Positions 17,672-28,094 of a DNA stretch of 48,539 nt are shown piece by piece. How positions within the stretch are numbered: position 1 is the stretch's first letter; each line of letters begins with the position of its first letter. A model generated the notes under the pieces. That model saw nothing but the letters and a program-made list of their open reading frames with translations. It was not told the DNA's origin and made no database searches. Location of the stretch: contig NZ_QGTH01000017.1 in assembly GCF_003182075.1 (NCBI RefSeq), forward strand, positions 1-48,539, given 5' to 3'. Source of the stretch: Finegoldia magna (GTDB lineage: Bacteria > Bacillota > Clostridia > Tissierellales > Peptoniphilaceae). A program made the translations under genes and the position numbers.

Positions 17672-18298
17672 TTAATATTTTTCATTAGATCTGCTAGACA
17701 CTGCGACAAATTTCAAATCCACATACTTTTCATTCAAAGTTTTCTTGATTTCTCTTAAAGTGTTTTTCGTCGTCACAATATCATCCAAAACCAGAATTTT
17801 CATATCCGACACATCAGCATTCATCTTAAACGCTCCTTGTAGGTTTTCAATTCTTTGAAGCTGCGATAAATTATGCTGAATTTTGGTTTCCTTCACTTTT
17901 ACAATCGCATCTTGCAAATACTCCATGTCCAAATTCTTTGCCACTTCCTTTGCAATCTCGTGAACGTGATCAAACCCACGTTTATTTATCGTAGATTTTG
18001 TCGAAGGAACTATGAGCAAAGTGTAGTCTTGTAAATTTTTTTGCTTTATTTTATCAGCCACTGCATCTGCCAAGAAATATTTCACAACTTGTTTGCGGCT
18101 AAGCTTGTAATCGTAGATGAGTTTCTTCGTCAAGCCCTGATGAAGTAATGGAAAATAGCAATCCGTCCCGTCGATATCCCTGTAGCCGTCCACAAAAACC
18201 AATTTGTCAAAGCAATCTTCGCACAACAAATATTTGTACTGTTTTTTCTCGTGACAAATTATACAACGCTTTTGAAATAATAAACTAAAATCCCTCAT
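17672..18298 (-). CDS. ComF-family phosphoribosyltransferase-like protein
   Basis: The 208-residue protein has an N-terminal zinc finger (CIICHEKK...LLCEDCF) and a PRPP-binding motif ILVLDDIVTTKNTL near residue 170, the two marks of ComF. ComF is needed for DNA uptake during natural transformation in several bacteria and is often found in species without known competence. The ATG lies 14 bases inside the end of recD2, so the two DNA-processing genes are coupled. A ComK-like gene elsewhere in the window gives a possible regulatory link, by inference only. Confidence 0.87.
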   Translation of the reverse strand: MRDFSLLFQKRCIICHEKKQYKYLLCEDCFDKLVFVDGYRDIDGTDCYFPLLHQGLTKKLIYDYKLSRKQVVKYFLADAVADKIKQKNLQDYTLLIVPSTKSTINKRGFDHVHEIAKEVAKNLDMEYLQDAIVKVKETKIQHNLSQLQRIENLQGAFKMNADVSDMKILVLDDIVTTKNTLREIKKTLNEKYVDLKFVAVSSRSNEKY

Positions 18299-20516
18299 CT
18301 TCGAATATCTCTCTCATCATTTCTTGTTCGTCATCATCTATGTCAAAATCCATGTATTGTTTGATTCTCCTGTCCAGTCCAGAATTTCTCTTCATTATTT
18401 TATTGTTAGATATCATTTGTCTCAAAATTTTAAGGCTTCCAACCAAAACGACTATTTCTCTCGCTCTTGTGATTGCGGTGTAGAGCAAATTTCTCGTCAA
18501 CAACATAAAAGGAGCTTGTGTGACTGGAATTACAACAATCGGAAACTCACTTCCTTGTGATTTGTGAATAGTAATCGCATAAGACAACGTCAAACCGTCA
18601 CATTCTTTTTTCGTGAAACTTGCAGTTTTATCGTCAAACAACACATCAATCGTCTCATCAATCGGATCAACGTATGTAACTCTTCCTATATCTCCGTTGA
18701 AAACGCCCATCGAATCATCATCAATAAATTCCTTCGTGTACTCATTTTTGATTTGCATAACTTTGTCGTTGAGCCTGAAAATCCTGTCTCTTTGTTCGAT
18801 TTCTTCTGTCATCGGAGTTTTGGGATTCAAAACTTCTTGCAAAGAAGCATTTAATTCCTTCGTTCCACAGCTAGATTTTTTCATCGGAGTTAAAACAATT
18901 ATATCGTCAAACTCATCTTTTTTGTAAAAATTTGGTAGTCTCTGTGCACACAAATCCAGAATTGTCTGTTTGGCACGTTCTGGATCATTTTCTTCTATAA
19001 AGAAAAAATCCTTGCCCTTTTCATTCAAAATAGGAAACTCTCCGTTGTTAATCCTGTGCGCATTCACAATAATATTGGAGTTTTGAGCTTGACGGAAAAT
19101 TTTAGTAAGTTTTATCGTAGTGATTTCTCCGCATTCTATCAAATCGTTAAGCACATTTCCAGCTTGTACACTTGGAAGCTGGTCACAATCTCCCACAAAA
19201 ACTACTCTCGTGTTAGAATCCAACGCTCTCAATAAACTATCCGCTATGAAAATATCCATCATACTAGCTTCATCTATGATTATCAAATCACAATCTATAG
19301 GATTATCTTCGTCGTGATCAAAAATCGTTCCATTTTCAACTGGAATGTATCCCAGAATTCTGTGAATAGTCTTCGCTTCTTCGTTGCAGCTTTCAGAAAG
19401 CCTCTTAGCTGCACGACCAGTAGGCGCTGCAAGAATTATATCCTTATCATTATTCTTGAAAATTTTCGTAATATTGTTGATTATCGTGGTTTTACCAGTA
19501 CCAGGTCCACCCGTAATTATCAACATTTTTTCGGTCATAGATTTCTTGATGGCTTCGATTTGCAATTCATCCAAGTGTTCTGATTCTAGTTTTGAAAGCT
19601 CGTATTCCACATCGAACTCATCTTCTATTTCGCTGTTCAAAATATTTGCAATATTCATCGCACATCTCATCTCTGATTTTTCGATTTGTGGAAGGTAGAC
19701 TCTGTTCTCATCACCAGTATCATCGATTGCAATAATTCCATTTACGATCAAAGATTCCAACGTTTCCTGTCTGTTTTTGATTTCAATATCAAGAAGTTTT
19801 TCCACTCCAGCTATCAAATCATCTTCGACTACGTAGCAATTCCCGTTAGAATTTGCTTCCTTCTCCATAAAATATTTGAATGCAGCCTTAATTCTAAAAG
19901 GAGAATCTGGTTCAATGTCAATCCTCTGTGCAATGATATCCGCCGTTCTAAACCCAATTCCCCTAATATCATCAATCAAAGTGTATGGATTTTGCATGAT
20001 AATCTTTTTAGTATCTTCCTTGTAAAAATCAGAAATAATATTTGCTTGATGAAGACTTAGTCCCAATGATTGCAAATACAAGAAAATCTCTGCGTATTCT
20101 TTTTTCTCGTCGAGTGATTCTTTTATTTTTTTGTAGTTTTTCTTACCAATTCCTTTGACTTGTAATAATTTGGATGGAGAATTTTTCAAAATTTCCATTG
20201 TATCTTCGCCAAATTCTTCTACGATTCTTCTTGCAGTCGTCTCTCCAATTCCTTTAATCAAACCACTTTGAAGATAATTTATAATATTGTACATGCTAGG
20301 CTTACTGGATCTTTCAACGAAAATTATGTTGTATTGTTCGCCATATTTCGGATCTTGAACTTTATTTGCCTCAATATTCAAGAAATCTCCCGGCATAACC
20401 TTGAAACTATTGCCCTTGATAATTCTCTCTTCACCGTCTTTGTCTACAGAAAAAATCCTGAAACCATTGGACTCGTTTTCAAATATTATATTTTTGACAG
20501 TTGCTGAAAATTTCAT
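18285..20516 (-). CDS. recD2: RecD2-type SF1B DNA helicase
   Basis: The 743-residue protein has the RecD2 layout: an N-terminal OB-like region, helix-hairpin-helix segments (LIKGIGETTARRIVEEFG and LLQVKGIGKKNYKKIKE), then a two-domain helicase. Visible motifs are Walker A GGPGTGKTTI (about residue 338), Walker B LIIIDEASMMD, GDCDQLPSVQAGNVL and the motif VI area TIHKSQGSEFP. RecD2 unwinds DNA 5' to 3' and acts in repair outside RecBCD. The AGGTGAG ribosome binding site and ATG lie only about 15 bases after the murA terminator, so expression may depend on read-through or on an internal promoter. It is coupled to comF. Confidence 0.95.
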   Translation of the reverse strand: MKFSATVKNIIFENESNGFRIFSVDKDGEERIIKGNSFKVMPGDFLNIEANKVQDPKYGEQYNIIFVERSSKPSMYNIINYLQSGLIKGIGETTARRIVEEFGEDTMEILKNSPSKLLQVKGIGKKNYKKIKESLDEKKEYAEIFLYLQSLGLSLHQANIISDFYKEDTKKIIMQNPYTLIDDIRGIGFRTADIIAQRIDIEPDSPFRIKAAFKYFMEKEANSNGNCYVVEDDLIAGVEKLLDIEIKNRQETLESLIVNGIIAIDDTGDENRVYLPQIEKSEMRCAMNIANILNSEIEDEFDVEYELSKLESEHLDELQIEAIKKSMTEKMLIITGGPGTGKTTIINNITKIFKNNDKDIILAAPTGRAAKRLSESCNEEAKTIHRILGYIPVENGTIFDHDEDNPIDCDLIIIDEASMMDIFIADSLLRALDSNTRVVFVGDCDQLPSVQAGNVLNDLIECGEITTIKLTKIFRQAQNSNIIVNAHRINNGEFPILNEKGKDFFFIEENDPERAKQTILDLCAQRLPNFYKKDEFDDIIVLTPMKKSSCGTKELNASLQEVLNPKTPMTEEIEQRDRIFRLNDKVMQIKNEYTKEFIDDDSMGVFNGDIGRVTYVDPIDETIDVLFDDKTASFTKKECDGLTLSYAITIHKSQGSEFPIVVIPVTQAPFMLLTRNLLYTAITRAREIVVLVGSLKILRQMISNNKIMKRNSGLDRRIKQYMDFDIDDDEQEMMREIFEDEGF

Positions 20517-20533
20517 ACACTCACCTACAAAAA

Positions 20534-20565
20534 AGAGGGTTGTTCATTCAAATAACAATCCCTCT
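20534..20565 (-). terminator. Terminator between murA and recD2
   Basis: On the minus strand AGAGGGATTGTT pairs with AACAACCCTCT (one bulge) and is followed by T6. It lies between the murA stop and the recD2 ribosome binding site. Confidence 0.85.
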
Positions 20566-20579
20566 GTTTATATAATTTA

Positions 20580-21851
20580 TTAATCTTCGATTTCAATTCT
20601 TTCGATATTTGCTCCTAATTTCTTGAATTTCGAAACAATATCGTCATATCCTCTGTCAATATGATAAATGTCTGTTACATTTGTAGTGCCATCTGCCACA
20701 AGTCCAGCCAAAATCAAAGCCGCTCCAGCTCTCAAATCTGTAGATTTAACAGTAGCACCTTGAAGAGAATCGACTCCAGCAATGCTCGCTTCATTTCCTT
20801 CAGTTGCAATAGCAGCGCCCATTTTTTGAAGTTGTTCCACATGCATAAATCTATTTTCAAAAACAGTTTCTTCTACACTACTTTGACCCTTGCATACAGT
20901 CATCAACGCCATAAATTGCGCTTGCACATCTGTAGGAAAACCAGGATATGGTAAAGTTTTAATCTTCGTTCCTTTTAATCTGCCAGTCGATATAACTCTG
21001 ATAGAATCTTCGTCCTCGTTTTCAATAACCTCGCAACCAACTTCACGAAGCTTTGCAATAATCGGCATAATATGAGATGAAATACAATTTTTCACAGTAA
21101 CATCTCCACGTGTAATCGCACTTGCCACCATAAAAGTCGCAGCTTCGATTCTATCTGGAATAATCGTGTGTCTTGCACCGTGTAATTTGTCAACGCCGAC
21201 AATTCTAATTGTAGAAGTACCAGCGCCACGAACCTTCGCTCCCAATTTGTTCAAGAAACTTGCCAAATCTACAATTTCCGGTTCCTTTGCAGCATTTTCG
21301 ATAACAGTTTCTCCCTTTGCCATCGTAGCTGCCATCATAATATTTTGAGTCGCACCAACACTAGGAAAATCCAAATAAATTTCCCCACCAATCAAACCAT
21401 CTTTTGCGATAGCTTCTATCTTTTCGTCAGTCGATTCAATCTCAGCACCCAATGCCTTGAATCCTTTTAAATGCAAATCCACAGGTCTCGAACCAATCGC
21501 ACATCCACCTGGCAAATACGTTTTGGTTTGACCAAGTCTTGTCAACAAAGGTCCCATTACCAAAAATGAAGCCCTCATCTTGTTCATCAATTCGTGTGGA
21601 GTCACAGAATTATTGACATTGCTACTATCTATCTCAACCTTATTCTTATCCAAATAAGTTACTTTTGATCCCAATTCTTCTAAAACTTTTAATATAATTG
21701 AAACATCCTTTAACTTTGGAACATCTTCTAAAATTATCGGTTCAGTTCCTAAAAGAGATGCTGCTATAATAGGAAGCGCTGAGTTTTTGGCTCCGTCAAT
21801 CTTGACCTCGCCTTTCAAATTTAAACTTTTTTTTACTTGTATAACTTCCAA
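20580..21851 (-). CDS. murA: UDP-N-acetylglucosamine 1-carboxyvinyltransferase
   Basis: MurA transfers enolpyruvate from PEP to UDP-GlcNAc, the first committed step of peptidoglycan synthesis. The protein has the family start LNLKGEVKIDGAKNSALPI and the active-site loop PGGCAIGSRPVDLH with the fosfomycin-target Cys. An ATG at 21863 is in frame, but GGAGG lies inside that reading, 5 bases before a TTG at 21849-21851. The TTG start gives MEVIQVKKSLNLKGEV, the normal MurA N-terminus and 423 residues. An extended -10 lies upstream and a terminator downstream; it appears monocistronic. Confidence 0.96.
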   Translation of the reverse strand: MEVIQVKKSLNLKGEVKIDGAKNSALPIIAASLLGTEPIILEDVPKLKDVSIILKVLEELGSKVTYLDKNKVEIDSSNVNNSVTPHELMNKMRASFLVMGPLLTRLGQTKTYLPGGCAIGSRPVDLHLKGFKALGAEIESTDEKIEAIAKDGLIGGEIYLDFPSVGATQNIMMAATMAKGETVIENAAKEPEIVDLASFLNKLGAKVRGAGTSTIRIVGVDKLHGARHTIIPDRIEAATFMVASAITRGDVTVKNCISSHIMPIIAKLREVGCEVIENEDEDSIRVISTGRLKGTKIKTLPYPGFPTDVQAQFMALMTVCKGQSSVEETVFENRFMHVEQLQKMGAAIATEGNEASIAGVDSLQGATVKSTDLRAGAALILAGLVADGTTNVTDIYHIDRGYDDIVSKFKKLGANIERIEIED

Positions 21852-21896
21852 AATAACCTCCATCAGTCATTCGTTTTTCTTATTTATATATAAAAT

Positions 21897-21907
21897 ATTA
21901 TATCATA
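21897..21907 (-). promoter_or_regulatory. Extended -10 promoter of murA
   Basis: Minus-strand TATGATATAAT fits the extended -10 consensus exactly, about 45 bases before the TTG start. The -35 is weak. Confidence 0.65.
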
Positions 21908-21958
21908 TCCATTTATCGTTGACTAATTTTTAAGGGTTTTACAAATATTTTACAAAGC

Positions 21959-21985
21959 AAAAACCCCCTTGGGTAAGGAGGTTTT
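21959..21985 (-). terminator. Terminator of the giant surface protein gene
   Basis: On the minus strand AAAAACCTCC pairs with GGGGGTTTTT (one mismatch) around TTACCCAA-type loop sequence, directly after the stop at 21999. Confidence 0.85.
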
Positions 21986-21998
21986 TGTGAAATTTTAT

Positions 21999-24900
21999 TT
22001 AGTTTTTGATAATTTTTACAGTTTCATCAAATGCTTCTTTTCCTAATTGAGCATCCTTAGATACGGTAACTTCTTTCAGATTATTCTTTTTGAATGCACC
22101 TTCACCTATAGTCTTAACATTTAATCCAATGTCCAATTTTTCAATTTTATTATTGAAAAATGCTGCATCTTCAATAGTTTTAACAGTTGAAGGAATTTTA
22201 ACATTTACCAAATGATTTACATACAAACTTCCTTGCCCAATAGTTTCTAATCCTTCTGGTAATTCTACAGTTTCCAAGAAATTTTGTGCAAATGATTGAG
22301 CGGCTAACTTCTTCGTGTTTTTAGGAATTACAACAGATTTTAAATTATTGTTTTGGAATGATTGTACCCCTATATCGGTGTCATCAGCAAATTTTACTTC
22401 ATTTAATCCACAAGTATAGAAAGCTTGGAACATTATTTTTGTTGCTCCTTTAAATTCTGCTTTTTCTAGTGGGTTTTGCATAAATGCTTGCTTTCCTATT
22501 AATTCCACATTTTCAGGAACAATTAATTCCTTTATTCTGCAGTAACTAAAAGCACCATCTCCTATTTTTTTCAAATTCTTAGATATATTCAAAGCTTGAA
22601 TTTGATTACCATAAAAAGCTCCTGTTTCGATTTCAGTTACTGACTCTGGAATTTTGATTTCTGTTAAAAAGTTACCCGAGAATGAACCATCTTTGATACT
22701 TTGTAAACCTTCAGGTAAATCAATGTTTTGCAATTTGTTATTCATAAAGCATTCGCTACCAATATATTTAACTTTACCTTCCATTTTTACGCTTGATAAG
22801 TTATTATTTCTAAATGTTCCATCTTCAATTCTAGATACATTCTTAGGAATAGTTATGGTTTCAAGTTTATTGTCAGAAAAAGCTTCTTTTCCTATTTTAT
22901 TCAAAGATTGAGGCAATACAACTTCCTTTATTATATTGTTCTTGAACGCAGAATCATCAATTGTTTCAACTCCTTCAGGAATTGTTAACTTCATAATTCC
23001 TTTATCTTGGAATGCCCCTACCCTTATTTTTTTAATTCCAAAATAATCTTCAAATCCGCCGATTGTTTTTACATCCACGCCATCGATTTGCTTTGGAATT
23101 TTCACAACTAAGTCATTGCCAATATATTCAGTAATTGTTTGAGTATTCTTGTCAAATACAAAGTCTTTTTCTTCTGATACTTCTTTTTCTGGTTTTTTCG
23201 GGATATTAGTTTCTACATTTGAATCGAATGCCAATGGATGAACATCACAATCCTTAGCTAGTTCTACTTTTTTGATGTTATTATCTGCAAAAGCTAATAT
23301 ATCTATTTTCTTTACAGAATCAGCGAACTTTACACCGGATAATTCATTGCTCTTGAACGCCTTTGCTCCTATTTCTGATACTGTATTTGGAATTTCTAAG
23401 TTTTCCAAGATATTATTCTCCACTAAACTTTCTGGAATACTAGTAATATTCTTAGGTATTGTGAATTCTTTCAATTTATTATTAGCGAAAGCTCCTTTTC
23501 CTAATTTTTTAGTATTTTCAGGTAATATAATTTTATTAAGACCTGATGAGTTGAACGCATTTGCACCTATTTCCTCTACCGATTCTGGAATTGTAACTTT
23601 TCCCAAGTTATTATTGTTAAAAGCTAATTCGCCAATAGAAATTACTGTCTTTGGAATTTTTACACTATTTAATCCTTTGTAATAAAATGCGTATTCAGCT
23701 ATATGTTTTACTTCAACGCCATTAATCTTTTCGGGAATTATTACATCTTTTCTTGCATAAGGCTTGTAATCTATAATAGTTCCTGTTGTAGCATCAAAAT
23801 CAAAATCATTTGCTGCGTTTGGTTCTGTTGACTTTTGGGTGTATTTAACTTCTATTGTCGTACACTTGTCTAAATAAAACTCATAAGTATTATTCAATAA
23901 TTGAGTTATTAAGTTTTTCCCATTTACTAAAAATTCACTAACCGCCTTATCGTCATCTGGATCTACTGTAATCTTTATTCTAGTACCCGGTTTTATTTGA
24001 TTGCTTGGTTTGACACTTGATTTTATATTTTCGCCCTTTAAAATAAGTTCACATCTTTTTTCATAAGTTGGTTCTATTTTTGTGTCTTCGTTCATTATGA
24101 ATGTATACTTATTATCTTTAATTTTAGTCACTTCATCTTTACCATTTACTAAAAGTTTAGTCACAAAATGTTTCTCTTCTGGATTGAAAGTTATAACTAC
24201 TTCTGTTCCTTTTTTTATTTTGTCACTAGCTTGATTAGATGACATATTATCGCCCACTAAAGTTAGTATGTGTGTTTCTGGCTTTTCTTCTGGTTTTTTC
24301 ACTTGTAATTTTACGTCATTCAAGTTCCATCCGTAAGCTTCTGCAAATACAATTTTTAAGTTAGCGCTTACTGTTTTCTCGTCATTTGCTTTTAAGAATT
24401 CATCTGTAACTTCTAAATTTATTTTGTCATTTTTTACATCAAAAGTAGCTTTTACTCCTTCTACATTAGTTGTTACATTTACAAGTGCAGATGCATCTCC
24501 CAATTCAAAAGCTTTGGCAAATTCATTAAATAAATTTCCTAGTCCTTTATATTCTGTTACAAATGAAACTTTGTTGTTATCAACTGTAACTGATTGCGTT
24601 TGAGTTACATTTTGACCGTGGAATCCAATGCTTCCTGCTCCTTCTTCTTGTTCCATATATCTTGGTAAAATATAATCAGCTAATTTAGAATAATCACTGA
24701 TTTTATTATCCGAAAAATCTAGATGATTTATTTTTTCCATTCCAAGAATTATATCTACATTTTCGATTCTGTTTGCAGACACGTCAAAAAATGTCAACTT
24801 AGTTAAGTTCTTTAGAGAAGAAATATCTGTAATTCCATCGTAGTTTATCCTCTTTTCTCCTTCTTTTATAACATTAACATTATTGTGCAGATCCAATCCT

Positions 24901-27900
24901 GTTAGATTTGTCAAATCTTTAAGTGGTTCAACATTTTCAATTAAGTTGTTGTATAATTTCAAGAACTCTAAGTTTTTAAGGTTTGCTAATGATGATACGT
25001 CCGTAATCCTATTTCTTTGAAGTTCCAAATATTTCAAGTTTTTCAAATCTTTTAATGGACTAATATCTGAAATCTCATTTTCATTTACTTTTAATTTTTC
25101 CAAATTAGTAGCGTATTCAATTCCTTTTAAGCTCTTCATCCCTCTTGTTATTGAAAATTTGAAATCTTCTGTATTGGATAAATTCTTGGCTTTTCCTAGT
25201 ATTGAATATGTGTCTTTGGATTCTTCTGTAAATATTGGCTTATTAGTCTTCTTGTCTAAGAATATGGATACTTCCTTCAAAGATTCCATTTCTTGTTTTG
25301 TGATTGGTTTGTCGTCAGGTCTGTTAACATCTAAGTTTTTGTTCAAAACTTTCAATAACTTAGCATCTTCAATGTCTACATATTCTGGCTTTTCTGCTTC
25401 TGAGTCTTTCAAGTTTATAAGTTCAATACTATAACTGTACACTGGATCGGAGTATGATTTACTATCGAATGAATATTCCAATTTCAATCCTTCGATATCT
25501 TTTAGTGTCATTTTATCTTCCAATGTAAGTTTGATTTTGTTGTCTTCAGTTACTTCTGCTTTTACTTTAGGATTATCTGATTTGATTTCTTTGAATTTCG
25601 TAAATACTTTGTCTATTAACTTAAATGGATTATCGAATTTTACAATATTTCCATTTAATTTAACGTCCGATACTGTTGTAGATAATTTGTCAGCTTCTAA
25701 TGAGTAAATACTTTCTGCTTTAAGTGGTGTCAAGTCAGTAATTTGTGTTTCACTTACATTGATATCTCCCAATTGCTTCAAATCTTTTGCTACTGAAATG
25801 TCTTTAATAGGATTGGAATGTACATCTAAATTGTACAATTCTTCTAACTTTTTAAGTGGTGCTATATCTTTTATTTGATTTTTGGATAAATCTAACATTC
25901 CCAATCCCGTTAAATCTTTCAACGCTTCTACTGATGTAATTTTATTACCAGACAAGTTTACATCATTTAATTTCGTTAACTTAGAAATAGAATCTATAGA
26001 TTCTAATCCGTTTTGAGCAATGTATAATTTTGTTAAATTAGTAAGCTTAGATGCGTCTATTTTTGTAATTTTATTATCATTTAGATTCAACGTTTCTAGT
26101 TTTGATAAATCTGTAATGGAAGATACATTTTCTATTTGGTTATTTTCTAAGTCCAAATAATTCAATTCTTTGTTGTTTTGCAATGGAGATATATCTTTTA
26201 TTTTGTTATTATTGGCCATTAACCAATTCAATTTCTTGTAATTTTTAGTAACAAAAATATCGGAAATTTCATTATTTCTAATATCAAGATTTTCAACATT
26301 TGTTAAATCTTTCAATACTGATATGTTGTTAACTTTGTTTACTGAAATATCTAAACTTTTAAGATCTTTCAAGTTATTTATAATTGATACATCTTCAATT
26401 TGATTGTGAGAAATATATAATTTTTCGAGTCCCGTTAAGTCTTTCAATGGTGTTAAATCTTTTATTGCATTATGTGATAATCTCAATAATTTTAGCTTCT
26501 TCAAATCTTTCAATGGTGTTAAATCTTCAAATGACTTAGAAGAATCTTCTGGATCTCCACTAATTGTAAGTGTTTCTAAATTCTTCGCAGCTTCCAAGCC
26601 TTTGATGCTGTTAAACTCTAATACATCAAAATTTTCATCAAATGATCTATGACCAAAAGATTGAAGTTGTTCCATGTCTTTTACTGTCAAATCTGTTGCA
26701 TTTGGGTCGATTCTGTAGTTTTTGTCAAGCAATTTAAAGTTATATTCATTTATATCTTCTTCAACTATATCTTTTCCATCGTAGTTCTTGAAGAAGTTTA
26801 GAAGTTTTTCTTTTAATTTTGCATCACCAAATTCTACAACTTTGTCTTCTGGTTTTTCATCTGGTTTTTCTTCTTCACTCTTTTTGTGTGCTTTGATGAT
26901 TTCATCTTTTAATGCATTAACACCTTCTACTGTTTTGGCTTTGTTAATTTGGTCAATGTACACTGGTGATGTTATTCCATTTTCCTTTAATTCTTCAATC
27001 GCTTTTTCTTTGGCTTCTTTTAAGGCTTTTTCTTTTGCACTATCATCTGGCTTTTCTTCCGGTTTTTCTTCTGGCTTTTCTTCCGGTTTTTCTTCGCCTG
27101 GTTTTTCTTCCGGTTTATCTGGTGTTGAAGGATTGTCTGGTGTTGGTGTTACTGAAGGTGTATCTGGTTTATTGTCTTTAGTTATTTCCACACTTGCTAT
27201 TTCTTCAATTTGTTTTGAAGATACTGATAACTTTCCACCTACTACTGTTATTTCTTTCGTTTTGTTATCTTTAACTATTTGTTTGATAAATTCTGTATGA
27301 CTAGGGTCTGTAAGTAGTATTGGTTCATTATTTTTATGGGCTAATGGAGCTACTGACAATGCATCAGGATAGTTTCTTCCGTCTGCCAACACAAACTTTT
27401 CTAAATTTCCGAATTCTTTTGCGATTATCAAAGCTGTTTCATAACGGTCAGCTCCTGCTAATCTTCTTGTGTTTTCTAATCCTTTTATATTAACAGATTT
27501 TTCTCCTCCAAAAATTAAGGAGACCTTGTCCTTTGTGATTCCTTTCGGTAAATTGTGTCCATCTGTCAAAATAATTGGCAAGTTTTCTTTTGAGGAAAGT
27601 GGTGTTGCACACAATGCATCGGCAAATGTTAATCCACTTGCAAGCGCAACTTTTCCATTAGGATTTAAGTATTTGTACACTTCAACTGATGTTTCGTATC
27701 TGTCAGCTCCTGCTAATCTTTTAACGTTTTTAAGTCCTTTGACATTAACCGATTTTTCTCCACCTACTATTATTATTTGCTCTGGGTTAAGTCTATCGAC
27801 TTCGTCTTTAATGGCTTGTGGAAGCTTTTCTTTTTGTGTCAATAATACTGGTGCATTTTCCTTGTTAGCCAAGCTTCCTGCAACCAAACTATCTGCAAAA

Positions 27901-28094
27901 TTTTCCCCACTGGCAAGTACAACGGTTTTTATGTGATTTGGAAATGTTCTTTGACTGATTTTTGCTGATGTTTCGTATCGATCAGCCCCCGCAATTCTGT
28001 CTACCTTGATTTTGTTTTGTTCTTCTGCGAGAACTGGTGTGAACGAACTCATTACCATGCTCGCCGTCAGAATTACTCCTAATATTTTTTTCAT
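21999..28094 (-). CDS. Giant CWB2-anchored surface protein with GA module, internalin-type LRRs and BspA-type repeats
   Basis: The ATG at 28092-28094 follows GGAGG; an earlier ATG at 28142 would add 16 residues before the signal peptide MKKILGVILTASMVMSSF. Counted from 28142: three CWB2 cell-wall-binding repeats at about 45-325, each with a GADRYETS start; a Pro-Glu-Lys linker; one albumin-binding GA module at about 360-417 (AIEELKENGITS...INKAKTVEGVNALKDEI); internalin-like 22-residue LRRs at about 515-815 and again 1005-1150; two InlB B-repeat-like units at 1290-1430; and two blocks of BspA-type LRR_5 repeats at 1440-1645 and 1650-2040. CWB2 would hold it non-covalently on the wall; no sorting motif is present. 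It is probably an adhesin that also binds serum albumin. Confidence 0.9.
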   Translation of the reverse strand: MKKILGVILTASMVMSSFTPVLAEEQNKIKVDRIAGADRYETSAKISQRTFPNHIKTVVLASGENFADSLVAGSLANKENAPVLLTQKEKLPQAIKDEVDRLNPEQIIIVGGEKSVNVKGLKNVKRLAGADRYETSVEVYKYLNPNGKVALASGLTFADALCATPLSSKENLPIILTDGHNLPKGITKDKVSLIFGGEKSVNIKGLENTRRLAGADRYETALIIAKEFGNLEKFVLADGRNYPDALSVAPLAHKNNEPILLTDPSHTEFIKQIVKDNKTKEITVVGGKLSVSSKQIEEIASVEITKDNKPDTPSVTPTPDNPSTPDKPEEKPGEEKPEEKPEEKPEEKPDDSAKEKALKEAKEKAIEELKENGITSPVYIDQINKAKTVEGVNALKDEIIKAHKKSEEEKPDEKPEDKVVEFGDAKLKEKLLNFFKNYDGKDIVEEDINEYNFKLLDKNYRIDPNATDLTVKDMEQLQSFGHRSFDENFDVLEFNSIKGLEAAKNLETLTISGDPEDSSKSFEDLTPLKDLKKLKLLRLSHNAIKDLTPLKDLTGLEKLYISHNQIEDVSIINNLKDLKSLDISVNKVNNISVLKDLTNVENLDIRNNEISDIFVTKNYKKLNWLMANNNKIKDISPLQNNKELNYLDLENNQIENVSSITDLSKLETLNLNDNKITKIDASKLTNLTKLYIAQNGLESIDSISKLTKLNDVNLSGNKITSVEALKDLTGLGMLDLSKNQIKDIAPLKKLEELYNLDVHSNPIKDISVAKDLKQLGDINVSETQITDLTPLKAESIYSLEADKLSTTVSDVKLNGNIVKFDNPFKLIDKVFTKFKEIKSDNPKVKAEVTEDNKIKLTLEDKMTLKDIEGLKLEYSFDSKSYSDPVYSYSIELINLKDSEAEKPEYVDIEDAKLLKVLNKNLDVNRPDDKPITKQEMESLKEVSIFLDKKTNKPIFTEESKDTYSILGKAKNLSNTEDFKFSITRGMKSLKGIEYATNLEKLKVNENEISDISPLKDLKNLKYLELQRNRITDVSSLANLKNLEFLKLYNNLIENVEPLKDLTNLTGLDLHNNVNVIKEGEKRINYDGITDISSLKNLTKLTFFDVSANRIENVDIILGMEKINHLDFSDNKISDYSKLADYILPRYMEQEEGAGSIGFHGQNVTQTQSVTVDNNKVSFVTEYKGLGNLFNEFAKAFELGDASALVNVTTNVEGVKATFDVKNDKINLEVTDEFLKANDEKTVSANLKIVFAEAYGWNLNDVKLQVKKPEEKPETHILTLVGDNMSSNQASDKIKKGTEVVITFNPEEKHFVTKLLVNGKDEVTKIKDNKYTFIMNEDTKIEPTYEKRCELILKGENIKSSVKPSNQIKPGTRIKITVDPDDDKAVSEFLVNGKNLITQLLNNTYEFYLDKCTTIEVKYTQKSTEPNAANDFDFDATTGTIIDYKPYARKDVIIPEKINGVEVKHIAEYAFYYKGLNSVKIPKTVISIGELAFNNNNLGKVTIPESVEEIGANAFNSSGLNKIILPENTKKLGKGAFANNKLKEFTIPKNITSIPESLVENNILENLEIPNTVSEIGAKAFKSNELSGVKFADSVKKIDILAFADNNIKKVELAKDCDVHPLAFDSNVETNIPKKPEKEVSEEKDFVFDKNTQTITEYIGNDLVVKIPKQIDGVDVKTIGGFEDYFGIKKIRVGAFQDKGIMKLTIPEGVETIDDSAFKNNIIKEVVLPQSLNKIGKEAFSDNKLETITIPKNVSRIEDGTFRNNNLSSVKMEGKVKYIGSECFMNNKLQNIDLPEGLQSIKDGSFSGNFLTEIKIPESVTEIETGAFYGNQIQALNISKNLKKIGDGAFSYCRIKELIVPENVELIGKQAFMQNPLEKAEFKGATKIMFQAFYTCGLNEVKFADDTDIGVQSFQNNNLKSVVIPKNTKKLAAQSFAQNFLETVELPEGLETIGQGSLYVNHLVNVKIPSTVKTIEDAAFFNNKIEKLDIGLNVKTIGEGAFKKNNLKEVTVSKDAQLGKEAFDETVKIIKN

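Noticed and set aside
24700-26560. Regular ~66-base spaced repeats as a DNA repeat array
   Set aside because: They are the codons of 22-residue leucine-rich repeats in the giant surface protein; divergence between units is protein-level.
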